Assembly: GCA_021234535.1 (NCBI GenBank)
Contig: CM037845.1
Coordinates: 13,350,643 to 13,414,642 of the forward strand
Direction of reading: 5' to 3'
DNA from: Stichopus chloronotus
Lineage: Eukaryota; Echinodermata; Holothuroidea; Aspidochirotida; Stichopodidae
DNA length: 64,000 nucleotides
The notes under the pieces: generated by a model
Seen by the model: only the letters and a program-made list of their open reading frames with translations
Database searches by the model: none
Told to the model about the DNA's origin: nothing
Made by a program: the position numbers and the translations under genes
In this document: positions 52,101-63,505 of the stretch, piece after piece
How the letters are laid out: every line of letters starts with the position of its first letter
Position numbering within the stretch: the first letter of the stretch is position 1

Positions 52101-55100
52101 AATAGCTATCATTGTGTCGAATATAGCTCACCTGCTTAAAATCCCGTTTGACGTAGGATCTAACTCTTCTCCCAAACGTTTCTGTATGGCGCTCTTGTCC
52201 GTGGCATGGGTCTTCCAGTGGCTACAATTAAGAGCCTTATCTTTGGGTGCAGAACAGTACCATGGGGCATAAATTTCTGTATTACTGTAGTTGCAATATG
52301 GTTCCTGAAAAAAAGGTACATACTTGAAAAGAATTTCCTTTGTTCATTTGAAATTGCAAAACAGAGGGACGTGAACAATCTGATAGTACCTCAGAGATAT
52401 ACAACAAGATAAAACAATAATTGTGGCATATTCTGTACCAGGACATGATTTGTCGACGTTTGCTCAATAATATATCTCTATGCAATTATTTCTACAAAAC
52501 GGCCTCACCTTTCTTTCAAAAACTGAACACGTTGTGGTCTCTCGATGTTTCGTACCGTTGACATCTATGGTTGAGAACCCACCTTTAAATAGTTCTTTAT
52601 ACTTTCTCTTCCCTTGTAAAGTAGGAACAAACAACTGAATTGCCTCTGCTGGATGTACTAATATAACGCTTAGACCTACCTTACCTTCCCATAAAAGTCG
52701 AAAAACAGCAAGGTAGGTTCCGTTGCGAAAGTCAATAAAGGTATGGGCGTTTACAGCGGCGTAAGGTTTCGAAGAGAATAACTTAAGTCTAAACATGTCC
52801 CCTCCATGTTGCTTTGTTCGATTGAGGCTGTCTCTGGCTTCTATAAGGACAGATACTAGGTCGCACATGTGATAGACGCTTTTATTTGTTAACAATGTCA
52901 CTCTTGTGAAGGTAGCACTCGTTACTTCATCCATGGAGGACACTGGCATTTTTGGAGTAACTTCTGCACTTAAATTGAGAAAGTTGCTGAACTCTGGACG
53001 ATCCAGATTGTCATAGCTACATCTCGTCAAGTTATACTTCAGAACGCTGTTGGAATCTTCTGTTACAGACATGTTTTTTGAGATTCCTGACTTTTTTATC
53101 TGTTGAGTTTAGAACAGAAAATGAGATTTATCAAAAAAAAAAAATGTTTATTAGAGATGTGACTAATAAAAATTTTCATTGAAAAAGTGCTGAACAGTAT
53201 TGTTGCCATCAAATGCAGTAAATTAATGATATTAATTTAGCCTTATGATTGATTGATTTATCGATTAATTGATTCGGTACTAAAACATACAAACGGCAAA
53301 ACAAAATGAAGTGTGAAAGAAACAAAACAGAAACAAAACAGGTCTGCCTACCTTGCTATCTTCTCTTACTGGAGATGCCAGACCAATAAAACTACATTTG
53401 GACACACATTTTGATCATGGGAGAAGTCTTATTTGCATATCATATATCAAGCTGTTGGTAGTCTCAAAACAGAGCTTTTAGTTTTATAATACCTTACCTA
53501 TTGTGTGTAGATGTTGTTTGTAGATGATGATTAGATTAGTCTATGGTGTAGATCTGGAATTATTAGAACCATATGTCACTAACTAAAAGGCATACATGAA
53601 TGAAACATGAACGTATTCACAGATACACAATTTAATCACAACTGCAAGTCAATCATTTACTGTTTAGCCTATATATTGTTTTGCAGACATACAAGTTGTC
53701 ATTGTAACCGAAATCGTGAGCATGAGAGGGCAAGATGAAGGTTAGCTTTTCGAGTCTGGTCCAGGGTAAGTGGAAATAAAGAAATGAAAGATAAATGAAG
53801 AGAGAAAGAAATCAAAAGAGAAAAAAAAAGACCAAATAAATTCATTCCTTAACAATAGCACCAGAGAACAGGTGTGCTCGGGATTTCCTTAAGGCATTGT
53901 AATCATGCATATTAAGTTGTACAGTTTTCTAAACGAAAGTTAAATGGCGTTGTGTATTACTAAAGGAGGATAGGGAGTTGTAAAACAAATCTTACATAAC
54001 TTTTTTGCACTTTCTTTCTCCAAATCAGATAGAAGCATACCTGTTTAACATATTTGTGGTAAAAAATGGTCTGGCGATGACAAATTTTGTTAGAATAGAT
54101 AGTAAACCAAAAAGCCAAAAGGCTTTGTGATTCCTTGCTACATGGTTACATTATAACAAACATGAATTATCCACATAACAAGTATGAGATCAACTATAGT
54201 CATGTTTCTTGAAACACCACATTAATAAGCCTTTAACACAAAATGACCCTTTGTTTTAACCTAAAATGACATTTGACTTCCATCAAAAGCAATAGGGATA
54301 ACCTACTCAATGTGACCAATCCACACACCAAGTATGACATCAGTCAGTTACCCTTCTAGAGATATTGTGTTCAAAAGGTTTTTACAGTTTGACCACTGGT
54401 GACCTCAAATGACATTTGACCTCCACCAAAATCAAAAGGAGTACTCTACTTACTTACATACAATCCTCACACCATGGATGACATCAGACATGGTTACTCT
54501 TCTGGAGATATTTTGTTTACACGGTTTTTACAGTTTGGCCTCTGGTGACCTCAAATGAGCTTTGACCTTGCCAAAAAACAATAGGAATCATCTACTCAAC
54601 ATGACCAATCTACAAACCAAGTATGACATCAGTCACAGTTACCCTTCTGGAGATATCGTGTTTGCAAGGTTTTTACAGTTTGACCTCTGGTGACCTAAGA
54701 TTACCTTCGACCTCGACCAAAAACAATAGGGATCTTCTGCTCATTATTACCAACCCACACACCTAGTATATTACATCAGTCATGGTTACTCTTCTGGAGA
54801 TATTTTGTTTACAAGTTTTTTACAGTTTGGCCTCTAATGACCTGAAATGACCTTTTGACCTTGACCAAAAATAATAGGGATCATCTACTTAATATGAAAA
54901 CCCACACACCAAGCATGACATCAGTCACAGTTATCCTTATGGAGATATCGTGTTTACAAGGTTTTTACAGTTTGACCTCTGGTGACCTCAAATGACCTTT
55001 GACCTCAATAAAAACAATAGGGATCATCTACTCAATATGTCCAACCCACACACCAAGTATGACATCATTCACAGTTACCCTCCTGGAGATATTGTGTTTA

Positions 55101-58100
55101 CAAGGTTTTCACATTCTGACCTCTGGGGACCTCAAATGACCTTTGACCTTGACCAAAACAATAGCGACCTTCTATATTATATGGGCATTCCACATGCCAA
55201 GTATGAAATCCCTCAGAGTTACCCTTCTTGAGATATCGTGTTTACAAGCAAAGGCGTCACATACACACGGACATACGCACACGCACACACGACATCACCA
55301 TCGCATAGATTCCTTGCCTGCCTTCGGCAAGGAATCAAAAACTCAAGTAAAGAGAGAAAATACGGTAATGAACTAATCATATTTCATCTATAATCAGAAT
55401 ATTATAGTTACTAATGTTTTAGAGAATTGGCAGGATGACAGCTGGATCAACAGTCCTAGTCGGTAGCATGTAATTACGGTTTTGTGTTTTGTTTCTCTTT
55501 TATTATTTAGACAGTAGGGAGTTATTCAGTAGAGTTTATATATTGCAAAGGAACAAAATTACATTGATGACTTTTGAAAATCACCGACAAGATGGGAGTT
55601 TTGAATTACTTCTGATAAAATAATGCGGCAGCTTGCTAGAAACGATTAAATATCTGAGATTGCGATAGACAATGCTGTCAAATGAAAAGTGTTTTGGAAC
55701 TTTTGACCCAACAATGTAAGGTCAAGACATCTGAAATATGTAACAGCATTGTTGGCAGTCATTCATGAGTCAAAGTGAAACAATTTGCTTCTATCTGTAC
55801 AAGGTCTGATCATCGCCACAGGTTACCGTCACACTACATTATGAAAAATATTTTATGTTCAGTGTTTTATGAATAGTTTATCCATTTATAAACGATGTTC
55901 TGGTCTTCACTTATGTGATCCTTTGTATCAATAAACAATTACCATTTTGCTTATGCCTCCTTATGTTAAACTGACAACTAGTAGTTTATGTACTTACATT
56001 AATCTACTTTTCATCAATGCAGAAATGGTTTCAGGACATCGGTATTTTGTTGAATGAGCACATTTGAGTCTCTTTGAGCAATTAAACATCCAAAAGTGAA
56101 GTTGCTGAATGTTTAAATTGTGCTTTTAATTAATCATTCATGAGCAAACTTCCTTTGTATTGGCTAATTGTGTGAAATTCCTTTCCATTTGAATGTGTAC
56201 GTAAAAATACAATTTTACTGTTTCCTTTCTCGTTCTAAGGAATTATGAAGCATACATATTTACGTGTGGACAGTGATATTTTTTTTCACCCATACTGTCA
56301 ATTAATTCATAACGACACCAAAAAAAAAAAAACCGCAAATGTGGAAGAAAACTTGTTTGTTATGATATTTAATTACACCCATGTATGCTTGTTACCAACC
56401 CATTTTGGATCAAGATTTGGAATACCAGAATCATAAAAATGAAGCATCTGTTCTGTCTCTTGTTATAGTAAATGTATTGATTGTCTGAATATTTTCCTCT
56501 TACCTATTCTTCTCATTTACGAGTAAGATTGCGTGGGAGAAATATTATAGTACTTAAAGGAGGATAGGTCCAAGAGATAACGTAAACATAGATGACCTTT
56601 ACTCAAACACCGTTTCAGGATCAAAGCAAATCATAAGTATAATACACATATACATGAGTGCCAAATGAAGGAAACCTGGAAATATCTTTAAGAAATGAAG
56701 CAGAAGTGATTTCCAAACATCTTTCCAAAGTTTCATGCAAAAATGTTGAGTTCTTCCCAACTTATACAATTTTGAAATTCAGAGAATTCAGAGTGCTGCC
56801 ATTTTTTACTCACTCTATTCAATGTAAACTTACTTGAATAAGTTGATTTATGATGTCACATAACCACCGACTGCTAGCAGTTTAATGTATTTCTTTGTTT
56901 GCTTTCCGTAATTTCCATAAATGCACACACACCTGTACACATTGTTGGCTGAATTTCTAAAGTTTTTCATGCACTTATGAAATGGTTAATATCTAATAAT
57001 ATCGCTGGTTTCAATCTATGCACGACTGCCCGAAGTATTTGACAATTAATTATAGAGGAAAAGAAAAGCTTTTTCATCACATGTAGTCAGGTTACGTTAT
57101 AACGATCTCAAACTGGCAGTTTCTTGGTTGAATTATTCTGATCATCAAAAATGCCACATCCTAAAAAGTTGGCAGCAAGTTCAAATTAATTTTGATGATG
57201 TTATTTACCACATGGTAGTCACTCACTAGTAACTTTTCACTGTTACAAGTCCTGACTTTCCTTCTCCTTTAAGTCTGGCAGCTCAAGAAAAGGTAAAATC
57301 AATCATTAACGATTTTCTTGGTCTCCTGGGTCACTTTCTGACTGCATTTGTCACTGACATGCCACTTTTAGCTACAACTTTGTTGGGAGAGTATGCTTCC
57401 AGACGAGTTGGAAGAAGAAAGCGTCAAAAGGTATGCAAAATGTATCTCACAACTGCCTACCTTTTTTAAGATTCATCAACGAGTGATTTTTGTATGTCCG
57501 TCACCACCGTGCTTGGATTTGACTGTCATATCTAATGTAAACATTGCTTCAGAAAACCAACAAACTGCACGGACGTCTGGTCATTGCATCTAGTGAATAT
57601 ACGAGTTTGCTTTATTTGTAGTGAGTAAAAAAACAGTGGGGCATAATGATTTGTTTAAACACAAAGTTAAAATATTTGTCTTAAGATCAACGAGTGTCAA
57701 ACGCCAACTGTTCATATTTACATTATTGTTTATAAATAGATCGTACAAATAATACAGCGAAGAACAAATCACTGAGATGAAATAACTGAATGATGTGGTC
57801 AAAACTAACCAGAGCATGGTAAATCGTGCTTCACGTTCAAACTACATTGGTATTAAGAATTTTACAATTCATATTGTTGGTATAGATATAACTTTTGTGT
57901 TGGTGGTTTTGTTTCAAAATCGGTATGACCATGACCACTGTAAGGACTACACCACTGTGCATGTGGCGTCACAGTAATAGGGTTCTTGCATAGAGAGGGT
58001 TGCGACATGCCCTGGAACCATTTTGCCTGCAACTACCAGATAGCTAGTTCGTCGCGTAACTATTGCCGTAATGTTATGATAGTTACAAGCGACTACTTTA

Positions 58101-61100
58101 ATAAGTATCCCGTCTTGACATCGTACCGAAAATCATTTTAAGCAGATGTCAAAAAAGGACTTTGATGTGCCATGGCTGCAGCAAACGCTTAAAAAATTGT
58201 TAAGAAATCTTAAGAATTCCCAGAAATAAGATACGTGTAAGGAATGAGAGGTTAAGTCAGACGATATTTTTGCACAATTCTGGCCGTTATCCTGTCACTT
58301 AGGCCTGCAGTAACTACAAAGTTACGTTTAAGAGGTGAGATGTACATTACTAGCTACTATATAGCCAGACTAATGTTTAAGCCATTAGCGGTAATAAATC
58401 TGATATACTATAGTGTCGGTGCTTCAGTATAGGCCTTACGCAGTATATATAGGCTATCTACTTTAGCTAGTATGAGTACTGACAGGAAATCATGAAGTGA
58501 TGATATGGGAAAGGTGAATATGCTAGATAATACAAAGGCCTGCTAACTTTACAGACTTTCAGATTCAGTGAGAACAAAGTAAATATAAACAGCAGAATCT
58601 AGTTAGACTCGTTGAAAAGCCACATAGACTCCTTTTTTCATTATTATTATTTGTCGTGAAAGAAATAAAAAATATACCAGTGGGGCACTGCGTTTATGTG
58701 TATACATGTGAAACATCTTAGTGAAGGACTATGCTACAATTTTTATTTATATTATTTGCATGTGTTCCGGGCTGACATATGACACTTAAAAGGGCTGTTT
58801 CACTCATGACTCAAAATGTAAGTGTAACGTGTGCAGTTCTCTCATTTAACTCTACAGGCTGTAAACACGACCTTTCTCCGTCACTGTGCATTTTCATTTG
58901 TAAGGTCATTCCAAAGTTTCCAGTCGCATTTTCTTGTCAATTAAAGATAGGTAGAAGAGACAGAATTTGATGTTGTAGAAACTTTTTTTGTAGAATTAAG
59001 AAACTGAAGTGAAAAATTGAAGCCACTACAGCCCAATAAATCTGAATCGACACATTTACAGATATACCGCATGGCAATTAAGATAACTTGAAAGTTATTC
59101 TGAAGAAAATCCAGAGAGAACTTAAAGTTATAAAGATGAAGGAACTGAATCAGAATCCTAGCTTTCTTCACATTTTGATGTGACCAGCATGATGGTGTTT
59201 CAATGGGTAGTAAAACAAGTCAACGGTCCTCAAATCAGAACTATCAAAAGACCCTTCAGCTGAAGTGTTCTTGTCACAGTGGTGCATCAGAGGTTTATGT
59301 TGCCTTTAAAAAACCTTGGTATCCTGCATCAAATATTCCACTATTTTAGTTTTAAAGTGAAAAGTATGACTGACACAAGAGAGGGTTTATTGTCTGACAT
59401 GGAATGAGATGTTTTTCACGCAATTTTTTCTATATAGCAACAGCATAATAATAATTACCTCAAAAGAGATTACTAATACAGTCAAAGCATACATTTAAAG
59501 ATTTTAGCATGGTTAAAGAAATGGGCAGGCCCACCAAAGCATGTGATATGTTAATATTTTTTTCACCCCAAAGATTCTGCTGATGTAAAAAAGTAGGGAA
59601 ACTAATGTCATTGGGTCTGTGGAAATTGCAAAAATCCTGAGACCTCAAGACTATCATCCCACTTTTTCAACATCTACAGGTCTAGTCATACTTCCCCCTC
59701 GGAGCCCCACCCCCCATCCCTATCCCAGCAGACTGCCATTCCAGAAACGCCAACACCACAGTAGGGAAATTGAAACCAGCGCAGACTCTGATTACATATT
59801 GAGAACTATGGTTTAATTTTTATTGGTCCCAGTTTAACTTGCTTGTGAATTCTAACATCATTGCCTCCTTCCGTCCTTTATGTCACCTCCAGTCATCCTT
59901 TCTACCCCTCTATGACCCTTTGAAATACTTACTGATTCTTTGTAAGACATAATTAGTAATAAAATTTCAGTTTTACATGTTTGATTTCGCTAAAGAAGTT
60001 CAGATCAAGCATCATCGTTTGACTTACCTACTTGCACGTACATGCAATGCTTGTGCAGTAGGACCCAAAATGGCGTAAAAATAAGCAGTTGTCGGCAGCC
60101 CACTCTACACAGGAACCCAACACCGTGCAGTAATACAGAGAAGCGAGGTCCTTTAGGATAAACTGCCAAACCTGACACTTGCAAATCTACACGTGAGGTG
60201 TCTCTGTCATTCTATCTACACTAGCCTAGCGTTCCAATGGCTGTATTCGACTCCTTGTTCTGGAACAGAGATTGATGCTCTTGTGTGAGTCGATCACAAA
60301 ATTACACTTTGGCGAACTGTTCTTTTGTACCTAAATCTCACACCACCTTGGTCGGTGGTGCAGCCGAGAACGAACATAAACAAACATGGCGGAGATATCT
60401 GTCGACGCAAGAAATCTTGTATGCTTATCATGAAAATAAAAAACAAAGTTACAAATATGAAAGGAAATACAGAAGAACAGAAGGGTCTTTTTGCCTACGC
60501 TATAGAGTGACGTTAGCACAAACAAAACAACATAAAAAAAACTGTGCATTGGCTAGCATAGCCATGCTGTTAGTAATTGCACAGTCCATGTTTTCACGGT
60601 AACTGTACCTGCACTGTAGGTATATACGTGTTGGATACTGTAAAACGAGTTCCAAAGGCATGTTTTCCTCATGTTCCGGAACAGTAAGAACAAGGTCTCG
60701 AAGACAGCCAATATGTACTGGTAGTTTGTTTACCTCCAAGAAAGGCGTCCTCTTTTTGTTGTTATATGTCAATGCAAGATACCACATGTAGTCTAATATG
60801 ACATTCTCACTGCATGAAATATTTTCATCCAAGTATGTGGATATACTCAAGAGTCTAGTACTCAATGCCTCAGAGCAGAATTGACCCCTTTTCTAACTTT
60901 GTCATTAACAAGACAGTCTAAAATACTTCCAGAGAGAAACTGGCAGGGGAAGGATGCTGCACGATAGCCAAGTCGTCAACAAGCTGTCACAGAAGCACCC
61001 CTTCACAAAAATATCAAGGATATTTAAAGTGGCACTAAATATAGGCCTATGTCATAAATAAAATATATAAATGTAAATATATAAATAATACATACACATG

Positions 61101-63505
61101 AGGAATGAACTCATCTTTAAAAAAAAAACTTCAATCGAGTAACAACTTGTTTCACAAAAGTAAGAGTAATGAGTCAGAAGACGAACAAAATGTTACAGAG
61201 ATTGCGTGCAAGTGGGTGAAAAGTGAACGAAGATAACATTTCATATTCAAATGCCTTTGAATTGCACCAGTCAGGTAATTTGAAAAAGATAAAATAAATC
61301 CCATCAGTCCCAAAAGATAAATAATCCATGAGATTTCCAGTTCACGACAACACTACCACAAAAAGCGTAGAACACAATAGTGTAGTGCACAGAAAATGAA
61401 AAGTGAGTCACTGTCCTAAAACTGAGTCAATTTGTCCCCACATTGACTCATTCTATGTAGAGTGAGTCACTATAGGGACAAATTTACTCAGTCTTAGGAC
61501 AGTGACTCACGTTTTATTTTCTGTGTGATTGACAGTTTTCATTGAACTTTATCGTACGCCTCTTTGAACAAGCCAATGGGAAATAAGTTAATATTGAATG
61601 TTCGTTTGTCCAAACAGCTGATTGCTGACGTCGTGATGAGGTAGTCAGTTTGTAGTTTATTTGTAAATGTAGTACTTGCTAAATACTACAACTATTTCCG
61701 ACACCGATCAAGGAGCGACGACTTGAGAAGTATGCGTTAAACCTTTTCTGTTGCATATTCATTACGTAGGAGCTTATCAAAAAGCAGACAAATCATCAAA
61801 TCCCATTGTTCTAATATTGATGTCAGGCTTGCGTTCACCTCTTTAAAATAAGTAATTTGTTTGTCACCAATTCTGTTCCAACGAATCTCAAATCAATGAG
61901 CATCTAAAATCCGAGAAGAACTCACATGTTTACAAAGACTTATACAAATTTTCCTCTTGTGAAGCAAAATGCAATCACAATTCCTTTAAAACAATTGAGT
62001 CGGCACTCACTAAGCTGCAGCTTAAACTTAAGGACAGACTTTTTATTATCTGGAATCTGCCTAATAGTAACAAACAACTGGGATCCCCATTATGTTTGCC
62101 ATTCAACTAAGTGTTACTACTCCTAAATATTTTGTCCTTCACTTAAAAATTATTAGTCGTTCACTTCTCCTTATTTAGTCTTATCAGTATGCTAACGATG
62201 GCAGTTGACCTTTTAAAACATGTAGCGTTTTTATTATAATCCTTTCGTACTTTCTAAATGTTTTAATGTTTCCCATCAAATCAGTGCTGTATTGTTTCTT
62301 TTTCCCCGGCCTATCTGGACTTGTGCTTCGAAGAAAATTCGTAGGCGCTTATGATAAGAATCGGTTAATTTTCAAATAGGATTGTTGTCTTTGCTATTTT
62401 TACGCTCTTTCCGTTGCTTTTCAAAGTGACTATCGTCTTTTTCGATTATCAAATAACGTTTTGGTTCCACCAGGGCAAATTTTCGCTTATCTTAGCAATA
62501 CAAAACCACCATGAGATAACTACGTGGTGTCATTTGGACCACTAGGGTAGATGTCAAACAAATGTTTGACAGTGGAAGCAAATTTAAACGACTTTCAAGG
62601 GGTAAGTGCTATTTGGGGAATCGAAAATGTCTTTTTGTTTAGAATTCAAGGTCATTAGAAATGCTTTGCATCATAAATTCTGGTAATACTGAGAATTTAA
62701 AAGGCAACCTGGGCTAATATGTTGACAGAACTTTTCTCAGAACTGCTACGCATACGCAATTGTGTACGACGGGGAAGAAATGCTTTATATGCTTAATATT
62801 TTTAAAGATTTATCAGTAAATTAGTTGCACATTATGGATCTGTCATACATTGTGAGTTACAAAATTGCTTTGTGATGAGTTCTTCAGGCAAAGACGTTTA
62901 CAAAACAATGGTTCCCTTCTTCAAGTCAATGCTTATGCTTTAATGAAAGCATATTAAGACTTTCCCTGTTAAAAATGTAAATTCTAAAATTTAAAGTTAC
63001 AGAAAATAATTAAGAGAAATACAAAAGGAATACAGAAATATACAGGTAATTAGTTATCAGACAATTTCTGTAATCTTTCTTCCTTCCTTCGATTTATTTT
63101 CTGCACATTTACAGACATTTTTTTTTTTTACGGTGTTACGTTATAGCCACTATACAGGTTTGTAAATAGGAAAAAACAGAATTAGATTAATCTGGTTAAG
63201 ACGATCAGCGCATGTGTAGCCTGCATTGTATATTCCGTCCATTGAAATAGAGATTAAATTTTACTGTAAAGTACATCGTCATTTCTATCAAACAAGTCAC
63301 TGTCTAAGTTACTCACAGTTTTGTTGTCAGAATTGGGGTTTTCCTCCTTTGTGAGTTTGCCATCGAACGAATATATTTCCATTTGCACAATCTTGTACGG
63401 CGGTTGGTAAATGGGTCTTCTCCCCTTCGTTTGTAACGTTACATACATCCCACTAATTATAACAAAAATCGAGACGGGCGTTATTAACTTCCGATAATCC
63501 TTCAT
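48280..63505 (-). CDS. NXPE-like PC-esterase protein, copy C (4 exons, first exon distant)
   Basis: More divergent member of the same family. Exons: 63505-63317, 53099-52509, 52304-52132, 49129-48280 (189+591+173+850 nt, 600 residues, phases 0/0/2). Exons 2-4 are certain. Exon 1 was assigned because it encodes a short basic start, a hydrophobic anchor (about residues 7-24) and PPYK at exactly residues 35-38 as in copy A, and ends with a phase-0 donor ACT|GTGAGT that fits exon 2. Intron 1 is then about 10.2 kb, against 0.2-0.4 kb in A and B. Esterase motifs FGDST (401-403 for GDS) and DNIH (577-580) are intact. Exon 2 is 45 nt longer than in A/B near its 5' end. Intron 3 (3.0 kb) holds a Penelope-like fragment; intron 1 holds the 145-bp array, the AP-1-motif palindrome and a transporter-like exon candidate on the other strand. 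Confidence 0.8.
50882..51258 (+). pseudogene. Penelope-like element fragment (RT-to-endonuclease connector) in NXPE copy C intron 3
   Basis: The plus strand encodes RIPLV, then (one frame over) EFHPLTFGLVRTLKRAF, LPDIFAKPSLRH, SLRSFVAPSTLP, a Cys pair block CCSKQRCEICKY and NISCDASKV before a stop. This matches the connector with its Cys/His cluster that joins RT and GIY-YIG in Penelope-like proteins. The RT core and the nuclease are missing, and there is a frameshift at about 50950. It is oriented opposite to the host gene. Confidence 0.65.
52132..52304 (-). CDS. NXPE-like copy C, exon 3 (Cys-rich APWYC segment)
   Basis: 173 nt between acceptor TTCAG and donor AG|GTGAGC. Encodes CNYSNTEIYAPWYCSAPKD and ALNCSHW, then a tail that has diverged from A and B. 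The conserved length and phase confirm the exon. Confidence 0.88.
52509..53099 (-). CDS. NXPE-like copy C, exon 2 (neurexophilin-like region)
   Basis: 591 nt, phase 0 at both ends (acceptor CAACAG, donor AAG|GTGAGG). EARDSLNRTKQHGGDMF, KLFSSKPYAAVNA and ILVHPAEAI align directly with copies A and B. Confidence 0.88.
54235..55345 (+). repeat. 145-bp tandem-repeat family, array 3 with terminal hairpin
   Basis: About seven units; the anchor tttacagttt recurs at 54381, 54527, 54672, 54829 and 54964 and degenerates at about 55108. Each unit has gacctctggtgacctcaaatg, accaa.a.caatagggatc, cacacaccaagtatgacatca and ggagatat.(g/t)tgtttacaag. It ends in a CA-rich stretch and a perfect 11-bp hairpin (55308-55318 with 55326-55336). 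Internal tandem core plus terminal hairpin resembles Helentron-associated (HINE) or bivalve pearl elements; that label is an inference. Confidence 0.8.
55308..55336. repeat. Terminal hairpin of array 3
   Basis: Arms gattccttgcc and ggcaaggaatc, 7-nt loop. The degenerate counterpart sits at the left edge of array 1 (near 12545-12570, ggaggaatctatgg). Confidence 0.85.
57274..57430 (+). pseudogene. Isolated transporter-like exon candidate
   Basis: A pyrimidine-rich acceptor (ccttctcctttaag) precedes 52 codons reading DFLGLLGHFLTAFVTDMP, then LLATTLLGEYASRRVGRRKR, ending at a good donor AAAAG|GTATGC. The hydrophobic run, D-M-P and final V-G-R-R recall the EIPAY...GRR part of SLC22-type transporters (compare exon 7 of the gene at 4.8-18.7 kb), though the P-to-GRR spacing is about three residues longer. 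No partner exons were found nearby, so it may be a remnant, a chance frame, or an exon of an unrecognised gene. Confidence 0.35.
60615..60880 (-). other. Unidentified reading frame with a splice donor
   Basis: The minus strand is open for about 88 codons with mixed, non-repetitive composition (ENVILDYMWYLALTYN, FLEVNKLPVHIGCLRDLVL, PLELVLQYPTRIYLQC) and ends at CAG|GTACAG. I do not recognise the family. The acceptor side is poor. Could be an exon of an unknown gene or a retroposed fragment. Confidence 0.3.
61388..61525. repeat. 138-bp near-perfect palindrome with five AP-1-type heptamers
   Basis: Begins cacagaaaat and ends attttctgtg; the arms pair along their length with few mismatches. Contains TGAGTCA at 61404, 61423 and 61463 and TGACTCA at 61444 and 61503, plus an imperfect TTACTCA at 61484. 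It has the form of a fold-back MITE; no clear target-site duplication is visible. Confidence 0.85.
63317..63505 (-). CDS. NXPE-like copy C, probable exon 1 (signal anchor)
   Basis: 63 codons from ATG 63505: MKDYRK, then a hydrophobic stretch, then QPPYK, and a polar tail ending DNKT before GTGAGT. The frame stays open upstream of the ATG, but that part does not look lumenal or anchored and is probably 5' UTR. The link to exon 2 across 10.2 kb is an inference from motif position and phase. Confidence 0.66.

Larger units (their letters stand above)
53100..63316. other. NXPE copy C intron 1 (about 10.2 kb)
   Basis: Contains array 3 (54235-55345), a transporter-like exon candidate on the plus strand (57274-57430), an unidentified minus-strand reading frame (60615-60880), the 138-bp palindrome (61388-61525) and otherwise AT-rich sequence. 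Its status as an intron depends on exon 1 at 63317-63505. Confidence 0.6.

Noticed and set aside
53352..53420. Candidate first exon of NXPE copy C close to exon 2 (AGCAAG|GTAGGC donor)
   Set aside because: The matching frame has a stop upstream, no ATG and no hydrophobic anchor; 63317-63505 fits far better.
58859..58903. Possible partner exon for the transporter-like frame (acceptor ctctacag)
   Set aside because: The donor is poor (GTAAG|GTCATT) and the peptide does not resemble a transporter segment.
59683..59816. Possible terminal exon on the plus strand after tctacag (Pro/Ser/His-rich)
   Set aside because: Two frames are equally plausible, composition is simple, and no upstream exon connects to it.
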